Shown here piece after piece: positions 1 through 7,442 of a stretch of 64,000 bases of DNA. Each line of letters opens with the position of its first letter. Within the stretch, counting starts at the first letter, position 1. The translations under genes were made by a program, and so were the position numbers. The DNA is taken from contig JAUIFO010000008.1 of assembly GCA_030430385.1 (NCBI GenBank), positions 54,126 through 118,125 of the forward strand, written 5' to 3'. Below the pieces are notes generated by a model. That model worked only from the letters and a program-made list of their open reading frames with translations. It did no database searches and was not told where the DNA came from. Source of the DNA: Bacteroidia bacterium (GTDB lineage: Bacteria > Bacteroidota > Bacteroidia > Flavobacteriales > Flavobacteriaceae).

Positions 1-1279
1 ATAAAATACCAATGCTTATACTTCTGTAGGTATTGCTTTTAAAAGGGTCTGGTGTTGCTGTAGACAGTACCAAATAACTAGAATTCTCATCTGGATAGTT
101 TGAGAGTTGAATATCAGAATAATGGTTTGCCTTTGAAGGATCCGCTTGATTTAAAACCTTGAGGGATATCCAGCGTCTACAGTAATGCTCATTGGTTTCA
201 TTGGCATGAGGCGACTGTTTTTTTGATAGGTGTAACTCCTTATTCAGGTCATATCGCTTGCTGTCTTTTCTATGAGAAAACCTTAGGAAGAATAGATTTT
301 TGAGATTAAAATCTTTGGGTAAAATATTGGTCATGCGTTGATACACAGATTCAGGAGAAGCATTATAATTGTTGAATATAGATTCAAAATCTTTGATTTT
401 AAATGTAGATTTAGAAAATAATTGCTTCAGATCAGATACCAGTTGTTTTCTAGGAATTACAAGTGCTCCAGCAAAATAAGAGGCATAAAAATTATTCAGA
501 ACTTGATCGAAGTTATCAAACTTTATCCATGAAAAGGTATAGAGTCGTTCTTCAATTTCTAAATAATTATAGGCAATTTCTTTAGCATAAATAAACGCCT
601 TTTGTGCATCATCAATATCTTTAGATAACAAGAGTGTCTTAGATTTTGGAACAAATACCGAGCGCAAATTTTCAAGCGCATCATAATTTGATATTTCAGA
701 ATCATTTATCGTATAACCATAAACTTCAATAAGGATGTCTTCAAGTTCATCTGATTGAATGGGTTTGCTTAAATCGACATGATAGTGTTTTGCAAAACCA
801 ATAACAGCGTGTTCAAGGTCTTCAAAGTAATTATTATTAGCTTCTTGATACGACCTTACAGAAGCGAGATAAAAACTTTCTTTACTAAAATTATAGTTTT
901 TCGCTATTTCAATAATGGTACTTATAAAGGCGGTTACTTTTATAGGTGCATTCGAAACAATATCAATAAGCGTACTTTCTTGAATTCCAAACAACTCTAA
1001 CGGTATTTCCTTTAGAATTTTTGATTGTAAGATTTCACCAATTGGAGCTAGATTTTTGTCCAATTTTAATGACACTAATTCGTCATAAGGAACTTCTAAA
1101 CATTCAGATAAAATTGAAATTTTATCAGGTTTAGGATATTTTTTTCCTTTTTCTATCTCGTTCAAATACGACTTTGAAAGTCCGCTTAGTTTGGATAGTC
1201 CAAACAAGGAAAGCTCCCTATCTGTACGGACTTGCTTCAGTTTTAAACCGAAAATCAATTTGATATAATCTTCTTCCAT
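1..1279 (-). CDS. XRE-family regulator of short-chain fatty acid/acetate genes (partial, 3' end beyond window)
   Basis: I translated this gene from the minus strand; 426 codons are open from the ATG at 1279 to the window edge, where it is cut. Residues about 7-67 form an XRE helix-turn-helix (motif LSGLSKSYLNEIEKGKKYP). The rest resembles the ImmA/IrrE-like part of RamB/ScfR regulators: QKAFIYAKEIAYNYL aligns with the usual zinc helix and FYASYFAGALVIPR with the following conserved segment, but the HExxH metal site is absent, so it is probably a ligand sensor and not a protease. It is divergent from aceB, and regulators of this family are known to control glyoxylate-shunt and acyl-CoA genes, so control of aceBA is the natural inference. 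Its -7 box ends five bases before the ATG, suggesting a leaderless mRNA. Confidence 0.85.
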   Translation of the reverse strand, partial: MEEDYIKLIFGLKLKQVRTDRELSLFGLSKLSGLSKSYLNEIEKGKKYPKPDKISILSECLEVPYDELVSLKLDKNLAPIGEILQSKILKEIPLELFGIQESTLIDIVSNAPIKVTAFISTIIEIAKNYNFSKESFYLASVRSYQEANNNYFEDLEHAVIGFAKHYHVDLSKPIQSDELEDILIEVYGYTINDSEISNYDALENLRSVFVPKSKTLLLSKDIDDAQKAFIYAKEIAYNYLEIEERLYTFSWIKFDNFDQVLNNFYASYFAGALVIPRKQLVSDLKQLFSKSTFKIKDFESIFNNYNASPESVYQRMTNILPKDFNLKNLFFLRFSHRKDSKRYDLNKELHLSKKQSPHANETNEHYCRRWISLKVLNQADPSKANHYSDIQLSNYPDENSSYLVLSTATPDPFKSNTYRSISIGIL

Positions 1280-1284
1280 AAAAA

Positions 1285-1292
1285 CAAATATA
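1285..1292 (-). promoter_or_regulatory. Promoter -7 box of the XRE regulator gene
   Basis: Read on the minus strand this is TATATTTG, a perfect match to the Bacteroidota -7 element TAnnTTTG. The base after the usual five-base spacing is position 1280, next to the ATG at 1279, so the transcript would have essentially no leader. Confidence 0.6.
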
Positions 1293-1301
1293 GCATAATT
1301 T

Positions 1302-1348
1302 GCGAATATCTATAAATAGCGAAAAAATAAATTTAGCGAACGTTCGCT
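1302..1348. promoter_or_regulatory. Putative operator: three phased GCGAA sites plus a 14-bp palindrome
   Basis: GCGAA occurs at 1302, 1319 and 1336, exactly 17 bases apart. The third copy is part of a perfect 14-base palindrome, AGCGAACGTTCGCT (1335-1348). The sites cover the -33 region of the aceB promoter and the region upstream of the regulator's own -7 box, so a single protein bound here could control both directions. That the divergent XRE protein is the binder is inference. Confidence 0.55.
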
Positions 1349-1378
1349 TGTTTTTTTTAAAAATTGGTTGTAACATTG
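1348..1378 (+). promoter_or_regulatory. aceB promoter
   Basis: TTG at 1348-1350, then exactly 20 bases, then TAACATTG at 1371-1378 (one mismatch to TAnnTTTG). The predicted start of transcription near 1383 leaves a leader of about 17 bases before the ATG at 1400. The -33 element overlaps the last base of the GCGAA palindrome. Confidence 0.5.
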
Positions 1379-1399
1379 TTTCATCAAAAATTTAACAGT

Positions 1400-2998
1400 A
1401 TGGAAACTTCAGTAGTAACAGATCAAAAACTTAAATTCTCACCTTCAGTAAGCAATACGTATCCAAATATCTTAACCGATGATGCCTTAGTATTTCTTTC
1501 AGAATTACACGAACGGTTCAATACATCTCGATTAGATTTATTAGAACGTCGAGAAAAGCAACAAGAAGTTTTTGATGCTGGTAAGTGGCCAACATTCCCT
1601 GTAGAAACTCAACATATTAGAGCATCTCAATGGAAAGCTGCACCAATTCCTGAAGATCTTTTAGACAGACGCGTGGAGATTACTGGTCCTGTTGATCGTA
1701 AAATGGTTATCAATGCTCTAAATTCTGGCGCCAAAACATTTATGGCAGATTTTGAGGATAGCAATGCGCCTAGTTGGACAAACACTATGGAAGGTCAACA
1801 AAATATGATCGATGCCAATGCTAAATCCATTACACTATTTAACGAAGCCAACGGAAAGCATTACAAGCTAAATCCTGAAACAGCTGTGCTTATGATTCGT
1901 CCTCGCGGATTGCATTTAGAGGAAAAACATCTTAGTATTAATGGCGAATTTTTATCTGGAAGTCTAGTAGACTTCGGACTCTACGTCTTTCATAATAGTA
2001 AAACACTACTTGAAAACAATTCTGCTCCATACTTTTATTTACCTAAGCTAGAGCATTACTTAGAAGCACGATGGTGGAATAAGGTTTTTGAATTTGCGCA
2101 AGCTTATCTTGGTGTACCACAAGGAACGTTTAAAGCTACCTTGTTGATTGAAACAATTACGGCTAGCTTTCAGTTGGATGAATTTATTTACGAGCTCAAA
2201 GATCACATTGTTGGTTTAAATTGCGGACGATGGGATTATATATTTTCATACATCAAAAAGTTTCGAAACCATCCAAATTTTATAGTTCCAAATCGAGATC
2301 AAGTGACTATGACGACACCTTTTATGGAAGCGTATTCTAAATTGGTTATAAAAACTTGTCATAAACGCGGCATTCATGCTATGGGTGGAATGGCGGCACA
2401 AATTCCAATTAGAAATAATCCAAAAGCTAATGCTGAAGCTCTTGAAAAAGTACGATTAGATAAGGAACGTGAAGTTAAAAATGGACATGATGGTACTTGG
2501 GTTGCGCATCCTGCTTTAGTTGATGTCGCAATGACAGAGTTTGATAAATACATGCCAACAGCCAATCAGATAGACAAACCGTTTGAGGCGTATTCAATTT
2601 CTGAAGCAGATTTGGTTGAAATGCCTAAAGGTTATATTTCTGAATCTGGAATTAGAAAGAATATTAATGTCGGAATTCTGTATTTGGAAGCTTGGTTAAG
2701 AGGTTATGGTGCTGTGGCTTTGTATCATTTAATGGAAGATGCTGCAACAGCTGAAATTTCAAGAACTCAGGTGTGGCATTGGTTAAAGAATACTGTCAAA
2801 CTTGATGACGGAAGACGTTTTGACAATGCACTATTTGAAACCATATTTGATGATGAAGTTGAAAAGATTATCACTGAAGTAGGTGAGGGTCGAATTAAAA
2901 ACACAAAATTCTGCGAAGCGATCACATTATTCAAAACCTTAGTAACACAATCTGAGTTTGAAGAATTTCTTACGCTTTTAGCATATCAGCAATTATAA
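1400..2998 (+). CDS. aceB: Malate synthase A
   Basis: Condenses glyoxylate with acetyl-CoA to malate, the second step of the glyoxylate shunt in the cytoplasm. The protein of 532 residues has the usual AceB length. The family signature KDHIVGLNCGRWDYIF is intact, as are the glyoxylate-binding stretch MIRPRGLHLEEKH and KLEHYLEARWWNKVF. I chose the ATG at 1400; an in-frame TTG at 1364 would add twelve residues but lies upstream of the predicted transcription start. It is followed 84 bases later by aceA on the same strand, an arrangement typical of an acetate-inducible aceBA operon. Confidence 0.97.
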   Translation: METSVVTDQKLKFSPSVSNTYPNILTDDALVFLSELHERFNTSRLDLLERREKQQEVFDAGKWPTFPVETQHIRASQWKAAPIPEDLLDRRVEITGPVDRKMVINALNSGAKTFMADFEDSNAPSWTNTMEGQQNMIDANAKSITLFNEANGKHYKLNPETAVLMIRPRGLHLEEKHLSINGEFLSGSLVDFGLYVFHNSKTLLENNSAPYFYLPKLEHYLEARWWNKVFEFAQAYLGVPQGTFKATLLIETITASFQLDEFIYELKDHIVGLNCGRWDYIFSYIKKFRNHPNFIVPNRDQVTMTTPFMEAYSKLVIKTCHKRGIHAMGGMAAQIPIRNNPKANAEALEKVRLDKEREVKNGHDGTWVAHPALVDVAMTEFDKYMPTANQIDKPFEAYSISEADLVEMPKGYISESGIRKNINVGILYLEAWLRGYGAVALYHLMEDAATAEISRTQVWHWLKNTVKLDDGRRFDNALFETIFDDEVEKIITEVGEGRIKNTKFCEAITLFKTLVTQSEFEEFLTLLAYQQL

Positions 2999-3009
2999 AA
3001 ACAAAAAAT

Positions 3010-3042
3010 AATCCCGCTAATGCGGCAACATTAAACGGGATT
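3010..3042. other. Hairpin between aceB and aceA
   Basis: A nested stem-loop: AATCCCG (3010-3016) pairs with CGGGATT (3036-3042), and inside it AATG pairs with CATT around a six-base loop. On the plus strand no T-run follows, so it is not a plain terminator. On the minus strand a T-rich run follows it. It could protect or process the aceB-aceA transcript or set the ratio of the two enzymes. Confidence 0.5.
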
Positions 3043-3082
3043 CATATTAAATCAAAAACGTTCATTAATACCTTTCAAAATT

Positions 3083-4714
3083 ATGAAAAATTTACAACAA
3101 AGCCATTATGCTTCAGCATTACAAACGGTTAAAGATCTCAAGGCAAAGTTTGGGAGTACTTGGAATGCTATAAATCCTGAACACGCAGCCAGAATGACGG
3201 TTCAAAATCAATTTAAAACAGGCTTGGATATTGCAAAATACACAGCTGCATTGATGCGAAACGATATGGCTGAGTATGATGCCGATGCTTCAAAATTCAC
3301 ACAGTCGTTAGGATGCTGGCATGGATTTGTTGCACAACAGAAAATGATCGCTGTTAAAAAGCATCATAAAACGACTAATAAGAAATACTTATACCTTTCT
3401 GGATGGATGGTAGCTGCTTTGCGTTCAGAATTTGGACCTCTGCCAGATCAGTCGATGCACGAAAAAACAGCAGTGCCTGCACTAATTGCAGAAATTTATG
3501 ACTTTTTACGTCAAGCAGATGCGATTGAACTCAATGATTTGTACAGACGTCAAGCTCTTGGTGAAGATGTTCAAAATGAGCTTGATAATTTTGAATCACA
3601 CATCGTTCCTATTATTGCAGATATTGATGCTGGTTTTGGTAATGAAGAAGCCACCTATTTATTAGCTAAAAAAATGATTCAAGCTGGTGCTTGTGCAATT
3701 CAAATTGAGAATCAGGTTTCTGATGCCAAACAATGTGGCCATCAAGATGGAAAGGTAACTGTTCCACATGAGGATTTTATAGCGAAACTCAATGCTGTAC
3801 GTTATGCATTTCTCGAATTGGGAGTCGATGATGGTATCATTGTAGCGCGAACAGATTCTGAAGGTGCTGGTCTTACCCAAAAACTTCCTGTTAGTAAAAC
3901 ACCTGGTGATTTAGCGTCACAATATTTGGCTTTCATTGATGCTGAAGTGGTTGCACTTGAAGACGCTGAAGATGATGATGTGCTTATTAAGCGTGACGGA
4001 AAATTAATGCGACCAATGCGTTTGCCTAATGGCTTATATAAGTTTAAGGAGGGAACCAATATTGATAGAGTTGTTTTGGATTGTATTACGAGTCTTCAAA
4101 ATGGTGCTGATTTGTTATGGATCGAAACTCCAACTCCTAATGTCAAACAAATTGCACATATGATTAATAGAGTTCGTAAGGTTGTACCTAATGCAAAATT
4201 GGTTTATAACAATTCACCATCTTTCAATTGGACATTAAATTTCAGAAATCAAGCTTATGATGATATGTTAGCTGAAGGCGAAAACATGACAGCCTATGAT
4301 AGAAATAACCTGATGGATGCACAATATGACGATACTGAATTATGTTTTAGAGCAGATGAAAAGATCAAGACCTTTCAGATGGATGGTGCTAAAGAAGCTG
4401 GTATTTTCCATCATCTAATTACCTTACCAACCTATCATACAACAGCATTACACATGAATGATCTAACTGAAGGTTATTTTGGTGCTGAAGGTATGTTAGC
4501 TTATGTGAAACACGTTCAACGTGAAGAGATCAGGAAAGGTGTGGCTTGTGTGAAGCATCAACGTATGGCAGGATCTGATTTAGGAGATGACCATAAAACG
4601 TTTTTTGCAGGTGATAAGGCCTTAAAAGCTGGTGGTGAGAAAAACACGTCCAATCAATTTAAGACCAATGACAACACTGCTCAAGTCAAGAAAAAATTAA
4701 GCATCGTGGCTTAA
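3083..4714 (+). CDS. aceA: Isocitrate lyase (long form)
   Basis: Splits isocitrate into glyoxylate and succinate, the first step of the glyoxylate shunt. The 543-residue protein belongs to the longer isocitrate lyase subfamily (as in Pseudomonas) and not the 434-residue E. coli type. The catalytic loop is KQCGH at residues 216-220, with C218 the expected catalytic cysteine; the surrounding DAKQCGHQDGKVTVP is characteristic. Metal-binding acidic residues lie in DIDAGFGNEEATY. It lies 84 bases after aceB on the same strand and is closed by a strong terminator. Confidence 0.97.
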   Translation: MKNLQQSHYASALQTVKDLKAKFGSTWNAINPEHAARMTVQNQFKTGLDIAKYTAALMRNDMAEYDADASKFTQSLGCWHGFVAQQKMIAVKKHHKTTNKKYLYLSGWMVAALRSEFGPLPDQSMHEKTAVPALIAEIYDFLRQADAIELNDLYRRQALGEDVQNELDNFESHIVPIIADIDAGFGNEEATYLLAKKMIQAGACAIQIENQVSDAKQCGHQDGKVTVPHEDFIAKLNAVRYAFLELGVDDGIIVARTDSEGAGLTQKLPVSKTPGDLASQYLAFIDAEVVALEDAEDDDVLIKRDGKLMRPMRLPNGLYKFKEGTNIDRVVLDCITSLQNGADLLWIETPTPNVKQIAHMINRVRKVVPNAKLVYNNSPSFNWTLNFRNQAYDDMLAEGENMTAYDRNNLMDAQYDDTELCFRADEKIKTFQMDGAKEAGIFHHLITLPTYHTTALHMNDLTEGYFGAEGMLAYVKHVQREEIRKGVACVKHQRMAGSDLGDDHKTFFAGDKALKAGGEKNTSNQFKTNDNTAQVKKKLSIVA

Positions 4715-4767
4715 AAATAACCAAGTTAGACTATGACATAGTTCTAGTACTTAGTTTTTAGTTAGGG

Positions 4768-4797
4768 AAAAACACACTCATTTGAGTGTGTTTTTTT
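4768..4797. terminator. Bidirectional terminator between aceA and the exonuclease gene
   Basis: AACACACTCA and TGAGTGTGTT form a stem around a very short loop, flanked by A-run and T-run (TTTTTTT at 4791-4797). It sits between convergent genes and can serve both. Confidence 0.85.
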
Positions 4798-4808
4798 GAT
4801 GCTTTTGT

Positions 4809-5456
4809 TCAGAACCAAGAGAAGAAATGTTTTAAGCGTAATCGTTTGTGCTTTAACTTCAGTTTTGCAGTTAATTTCAAAAATAAAATTGCGGTTAAGT
4901 AAGCATCACCAGAGGCTGTATGTCTGTCGTGCATAGTAATATTAAAAATTCGGCAAAGCTCGTCAAGACTATAAGACTTAGAATCATTAATATATTTTGT
5001 TTTTTTATGAAGCTTTCCTGTATCAATAACCTGATTTTTAAGTTTGGGTAAATCCAGTCTTTTGAGAGCTTCATTTATCATAGCAATATCAAAAGCAGCA
5101 TGATGCGCAACTAAAACGGCATTTTTGATGTGTCCTAAAAATAATTTTATGCTTTCTTCCTCACTAATTTTTGATAGCGAACCCTCTTTAAGTATACCAT
5201 GAATCTCAACAGTTTCTGGGTTAAATGTCTCTTGTTTGATAAAGCATTCAAAATTATCAGAAATATCGATTTGAAAATTTAAAATTGCAACAGTTCCGAT
5301 GGAAAGAATCCTATCACTTTTAAAATTTAAACCTGTAGTTTCTGTATCAAAAACAACAAAACGAACGCTTTCAATATTTTGAATATCTTCTTCAAAAGCA
5401 TTTAGATATGTCTTGTAGAATTCAGGAAGGTCTTTATGTTTGTTGAACCAAGACAT
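4809..5456 (-). CDS. DnaQ-like 3'-5' exonuclease (DEDDh)
   Basis: A 215-residue DEDDh nuclease of the DNA polymerase III epsilon type. Visible motifs are ExoI VVFDTETTGL (D37, E39), ExoII VAHHAAFDIAMINEAL and ExoIII HDRHTASGDAYLT with the conserved histidine and aspartate. It lacks any polymerase or UvrC extension. Its ATG overlaps the stop codon of the upstream cNMP/CBS/DUF294 gene by one base (TAATG), so the two are translationally coupled; the same pairing is common in proteobacteria and Bacteroidota near acetyl-CoA synthetase genes. Whether it acts as the replicative proofreader or as a stand-alone RNA/DNA trimming enzyme cannot be told from sequence. Confidence 0.85.
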   Translation of the reverse strand: MSWFNKHKDLPEFYKTYLNAFEEDIQNIESVRFVVFDTETTGLNFKSDRILSIGTVAILNFQIDISDNFECFIKQETFNPETVEIHGILKEGSLSKISEEESIKLFLGHIKNAVLVAHHAAFDIAMINEALKRLDLPKLKNQVIDTGKLHKKTKYINDSKSYSLDELCRIFNITMHDRHTASGDAYLTAILFLKLTAKLKLKHKRLRLKHFFSWF

Positions 5457-7357
5457 TACATCATTTGCGATAATTTAAAACGTATGCGAATTAATTCCTG
5501 AATGTCCTTTATAGGTTTGAAACTACTTTTGAGTTTTAAACGATCTGATTTTGAAAGACGGTCAATAGCAATGTATCGTCCAGAAGTATTGCTTTTTAAG
5601 CCATGTTGCGTCCTAAAGCGTAATAGAACCCTAAATGCTTGAATACATGATTCGTACAGATCACTATTTTGCGGTTCTAGTTCACATAATTTTTTGTAGC
5701 GATTAATCGTATTGTTCACATCTTTAATTTTATGTGATAAAATTAATAACCGAGCAGCATCTACCAACGGCATCATTGCTCTAGCTTTAATGTCAAATTG
5801 ATCTTTGTGGTCACCAGAATCTTCAACTAGAAAATTTCTAAAAAAGCTTAAAGGCGGTGGATTGGTCAAGGCATTTTTGCCGAGAAAATTCAGAAAGATT
5901 TCATAGCTATCAATAGCATTAAAAATACTATCAGACATCTCATTAACTAGATTATGATTGCCATATACATAATCGTAATCAAAAAAAATGGTACACAACA
6001 TTATTTTATCAGTATTAGGATGCGTGATCCATGTTCTAAACTGTGATTTCCATTCTGAAACAGACAAACACCATTTAGGATTACTTGCCATCATTTTTGC
6101 TGGGCAAAGTTCAAAACCAACAGTATTGAGTTTTTGATTTACGGCCTCAGATAGCTTCAAGAAGTAAGACTTTGCATCTGTATTGTCTGTAGTATCTTCA
6201 TACACCAAGGCATTATCTTGATCTGTGAGAAGAAGTTGTTCTTTTCGACCTTGACTTCCAATGGCTAACCAAGTAAAAGTTGTAGGAGGCTCTAGTTCTA
6301 ATTCTTTTGTACTTAATCTGATACAGCGTTTTGTTATGGCATCATTGATGGCAGAAATGATATTACTTATAAAAGTAATGGGAATGCTCTGTTCGATATA
6401 ATTTTGCAATAGATATTGAGCCTTTTCTCGTATATGTCGTAATTGTTCAGCGGTTAAGGCACGTTTTATTTCCTTGATCAATACTGAAGGATTATTACCA
6501 TGAATAACGATAATATCATGTTCTGACAAAATGCCAACCAAATCTGAGTGAATAGTCCCATCTTTAGTGATACATAAATGAGAGATTTCGTGCTTAAGCA
6601 TAGCTATTTGGGCCTCAGCGACTGTAATAGAATCAGGAAAAGTAATAACTGGAGACGACATGATAGCTGAAACAGGTTCGGCAATAAGGTGCGTACCAGT
6701 AGCAATTTTATTTCGTAAATCTTTGTCTGTAATAATTCCCAAGGGCTTATGATTCTCTGCAATAATTATTGAGCCTACTTTATTGGAACTCATAATTAAA
6801 GCAGCATCTTGAATTGTTGTTTTTGGTTTACAGGTAATTGGATTTTTAGAAAATGAAGCCGATTGTACCTCTGTAAAACTTGAGGTATTGGGCTGTAAAA
6901 TGGTTTCGGTAGCGAAAAGCGTTCCTTTATCTTCGTCTGAATATGGATTACGCGTGTTAGTTGCAAATGAAGCAATGATAAACCTATTGGCTTTGATGTT
7001 TGTATTGAGGACATCTTCAATAAGCGTCGCTGGAATACCGTAAACAATACTTTCTTCAGTTGCTATGGCATGGAGTAGATATTGATCTTTTCTAATGATG
7101 GCACGTAACCCAAAGATATCACCTTCATCACATTGATCGACTAAAGTTTGATCTCTATATATTCCTATTGCGCCATCCTTGACAACATAAAAGCAATCGT
7201 GTAAAGCTTCTTGTTGTTTAAAAACCGTACTGTTTTTCTCAAAATAAGATACTTTAACCTGCTTAGAAATAATTAATAGCTGATCACGTGAGAGTGACTC
7301 AAAAGGAGGAAATCCCTTTAGAAAATCAAGTATACGTTCAGCAATAGTATTCTTCAT
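5456..7357 (-). CDS. cNMP-binding/CBS/DUF294 nucleotidyltransferase-like signalling protein
   Basis: A 633-residue cytoplasmic protein of four parts: a cyclic-nucleotide-binding cupin (about 1-115), a CBS pair that would bind adenine nucleotides (about 165-290), a GlnD-like DUF294 nucleotidyltransferase core with the motif GSQGRKEQLLLTDQD (about 365-385), and a helical DUF294 C-terminal domain. By analogy with GlnD the core may uridylylate or adenylylate a partner. Such proteins are usually found beside acetate activation or uptake genes; here the neighbours are aceA and the coupled exonuclease, which fits a role in carbon-state sensing. Function is inference; the domain order is clear. Confidence 0.88.
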   Translation of the reverse strand: MKNTIAERILDFLKGFPPFESLSRDQLLIISKQVKVSYFEKNSTVFKQQEALHDCFYVVKDGAIGIYRDQTLVDQCDEGDIFGLRAIIRKDQYLLHAIATEESIVYGIPATLIEDVLNTNIKANRFIIASFATNTRNPYSDEDKGTLFATETILQPNTSSFTEVQSASFSKNPITCKPKTTIQDAALIMSSNKVGSIIIAENHKPLGIITDKDLRNKIATGTHLIAEPVSAIMSSPVITFPDSITVAEAQIAMLKHEISHLCITKDGTIHSDLVGILSEHDIIVIHGNNPSVLIKEIKRALTAEQLRHIREKAQYLLQNYIEQSIPITFISNIISAINDAITKRCIRLSTKELELEPPTTFTWLAIGSQGRKEQLLLTDQDNALVYEDTTDNTDAKSYFLKLSEAVNQKLNTVGFELCPAKMMASNPKWCLSVSEWKSQFRTWITHPNTDKIMLCTIFFDYDYVYGNHNLVNEMSDSIFNAIDSYEIFLNFLGKNALTNPPPLSFFRNFLVEDSGDHKDQFDIKARAMMPLVDAARLLILSHKIKDVNNTINRYKKLCELEPQNSDLYESCIQAFRVLLRFRTQHGLKSNTSGRYIAIDRLSKSDRLKLKSSFKPIKDIQELIRIRFKLSQMM

Positions 7358-7442
7358 CTTACTAATTTATAGAAAATTAATAGGATAAAAGCTGCATATT
7401 ATCATCTAATTGCTAAAATGCTATAGCTTAAATGATCAAGAC

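Noticed and set aside
779..1000. Plus-strand open frame of 73 codons
   Set aside because: It lies antisense within the XRE regulator gene, whose minus-strand frame has clear domain homology.
2374..2565. Minus-strand open frame inside aceB
   Set aside because: Shadow of the coding strand with no promoter or homology; the same applies to the other short frames inside recognised genes.
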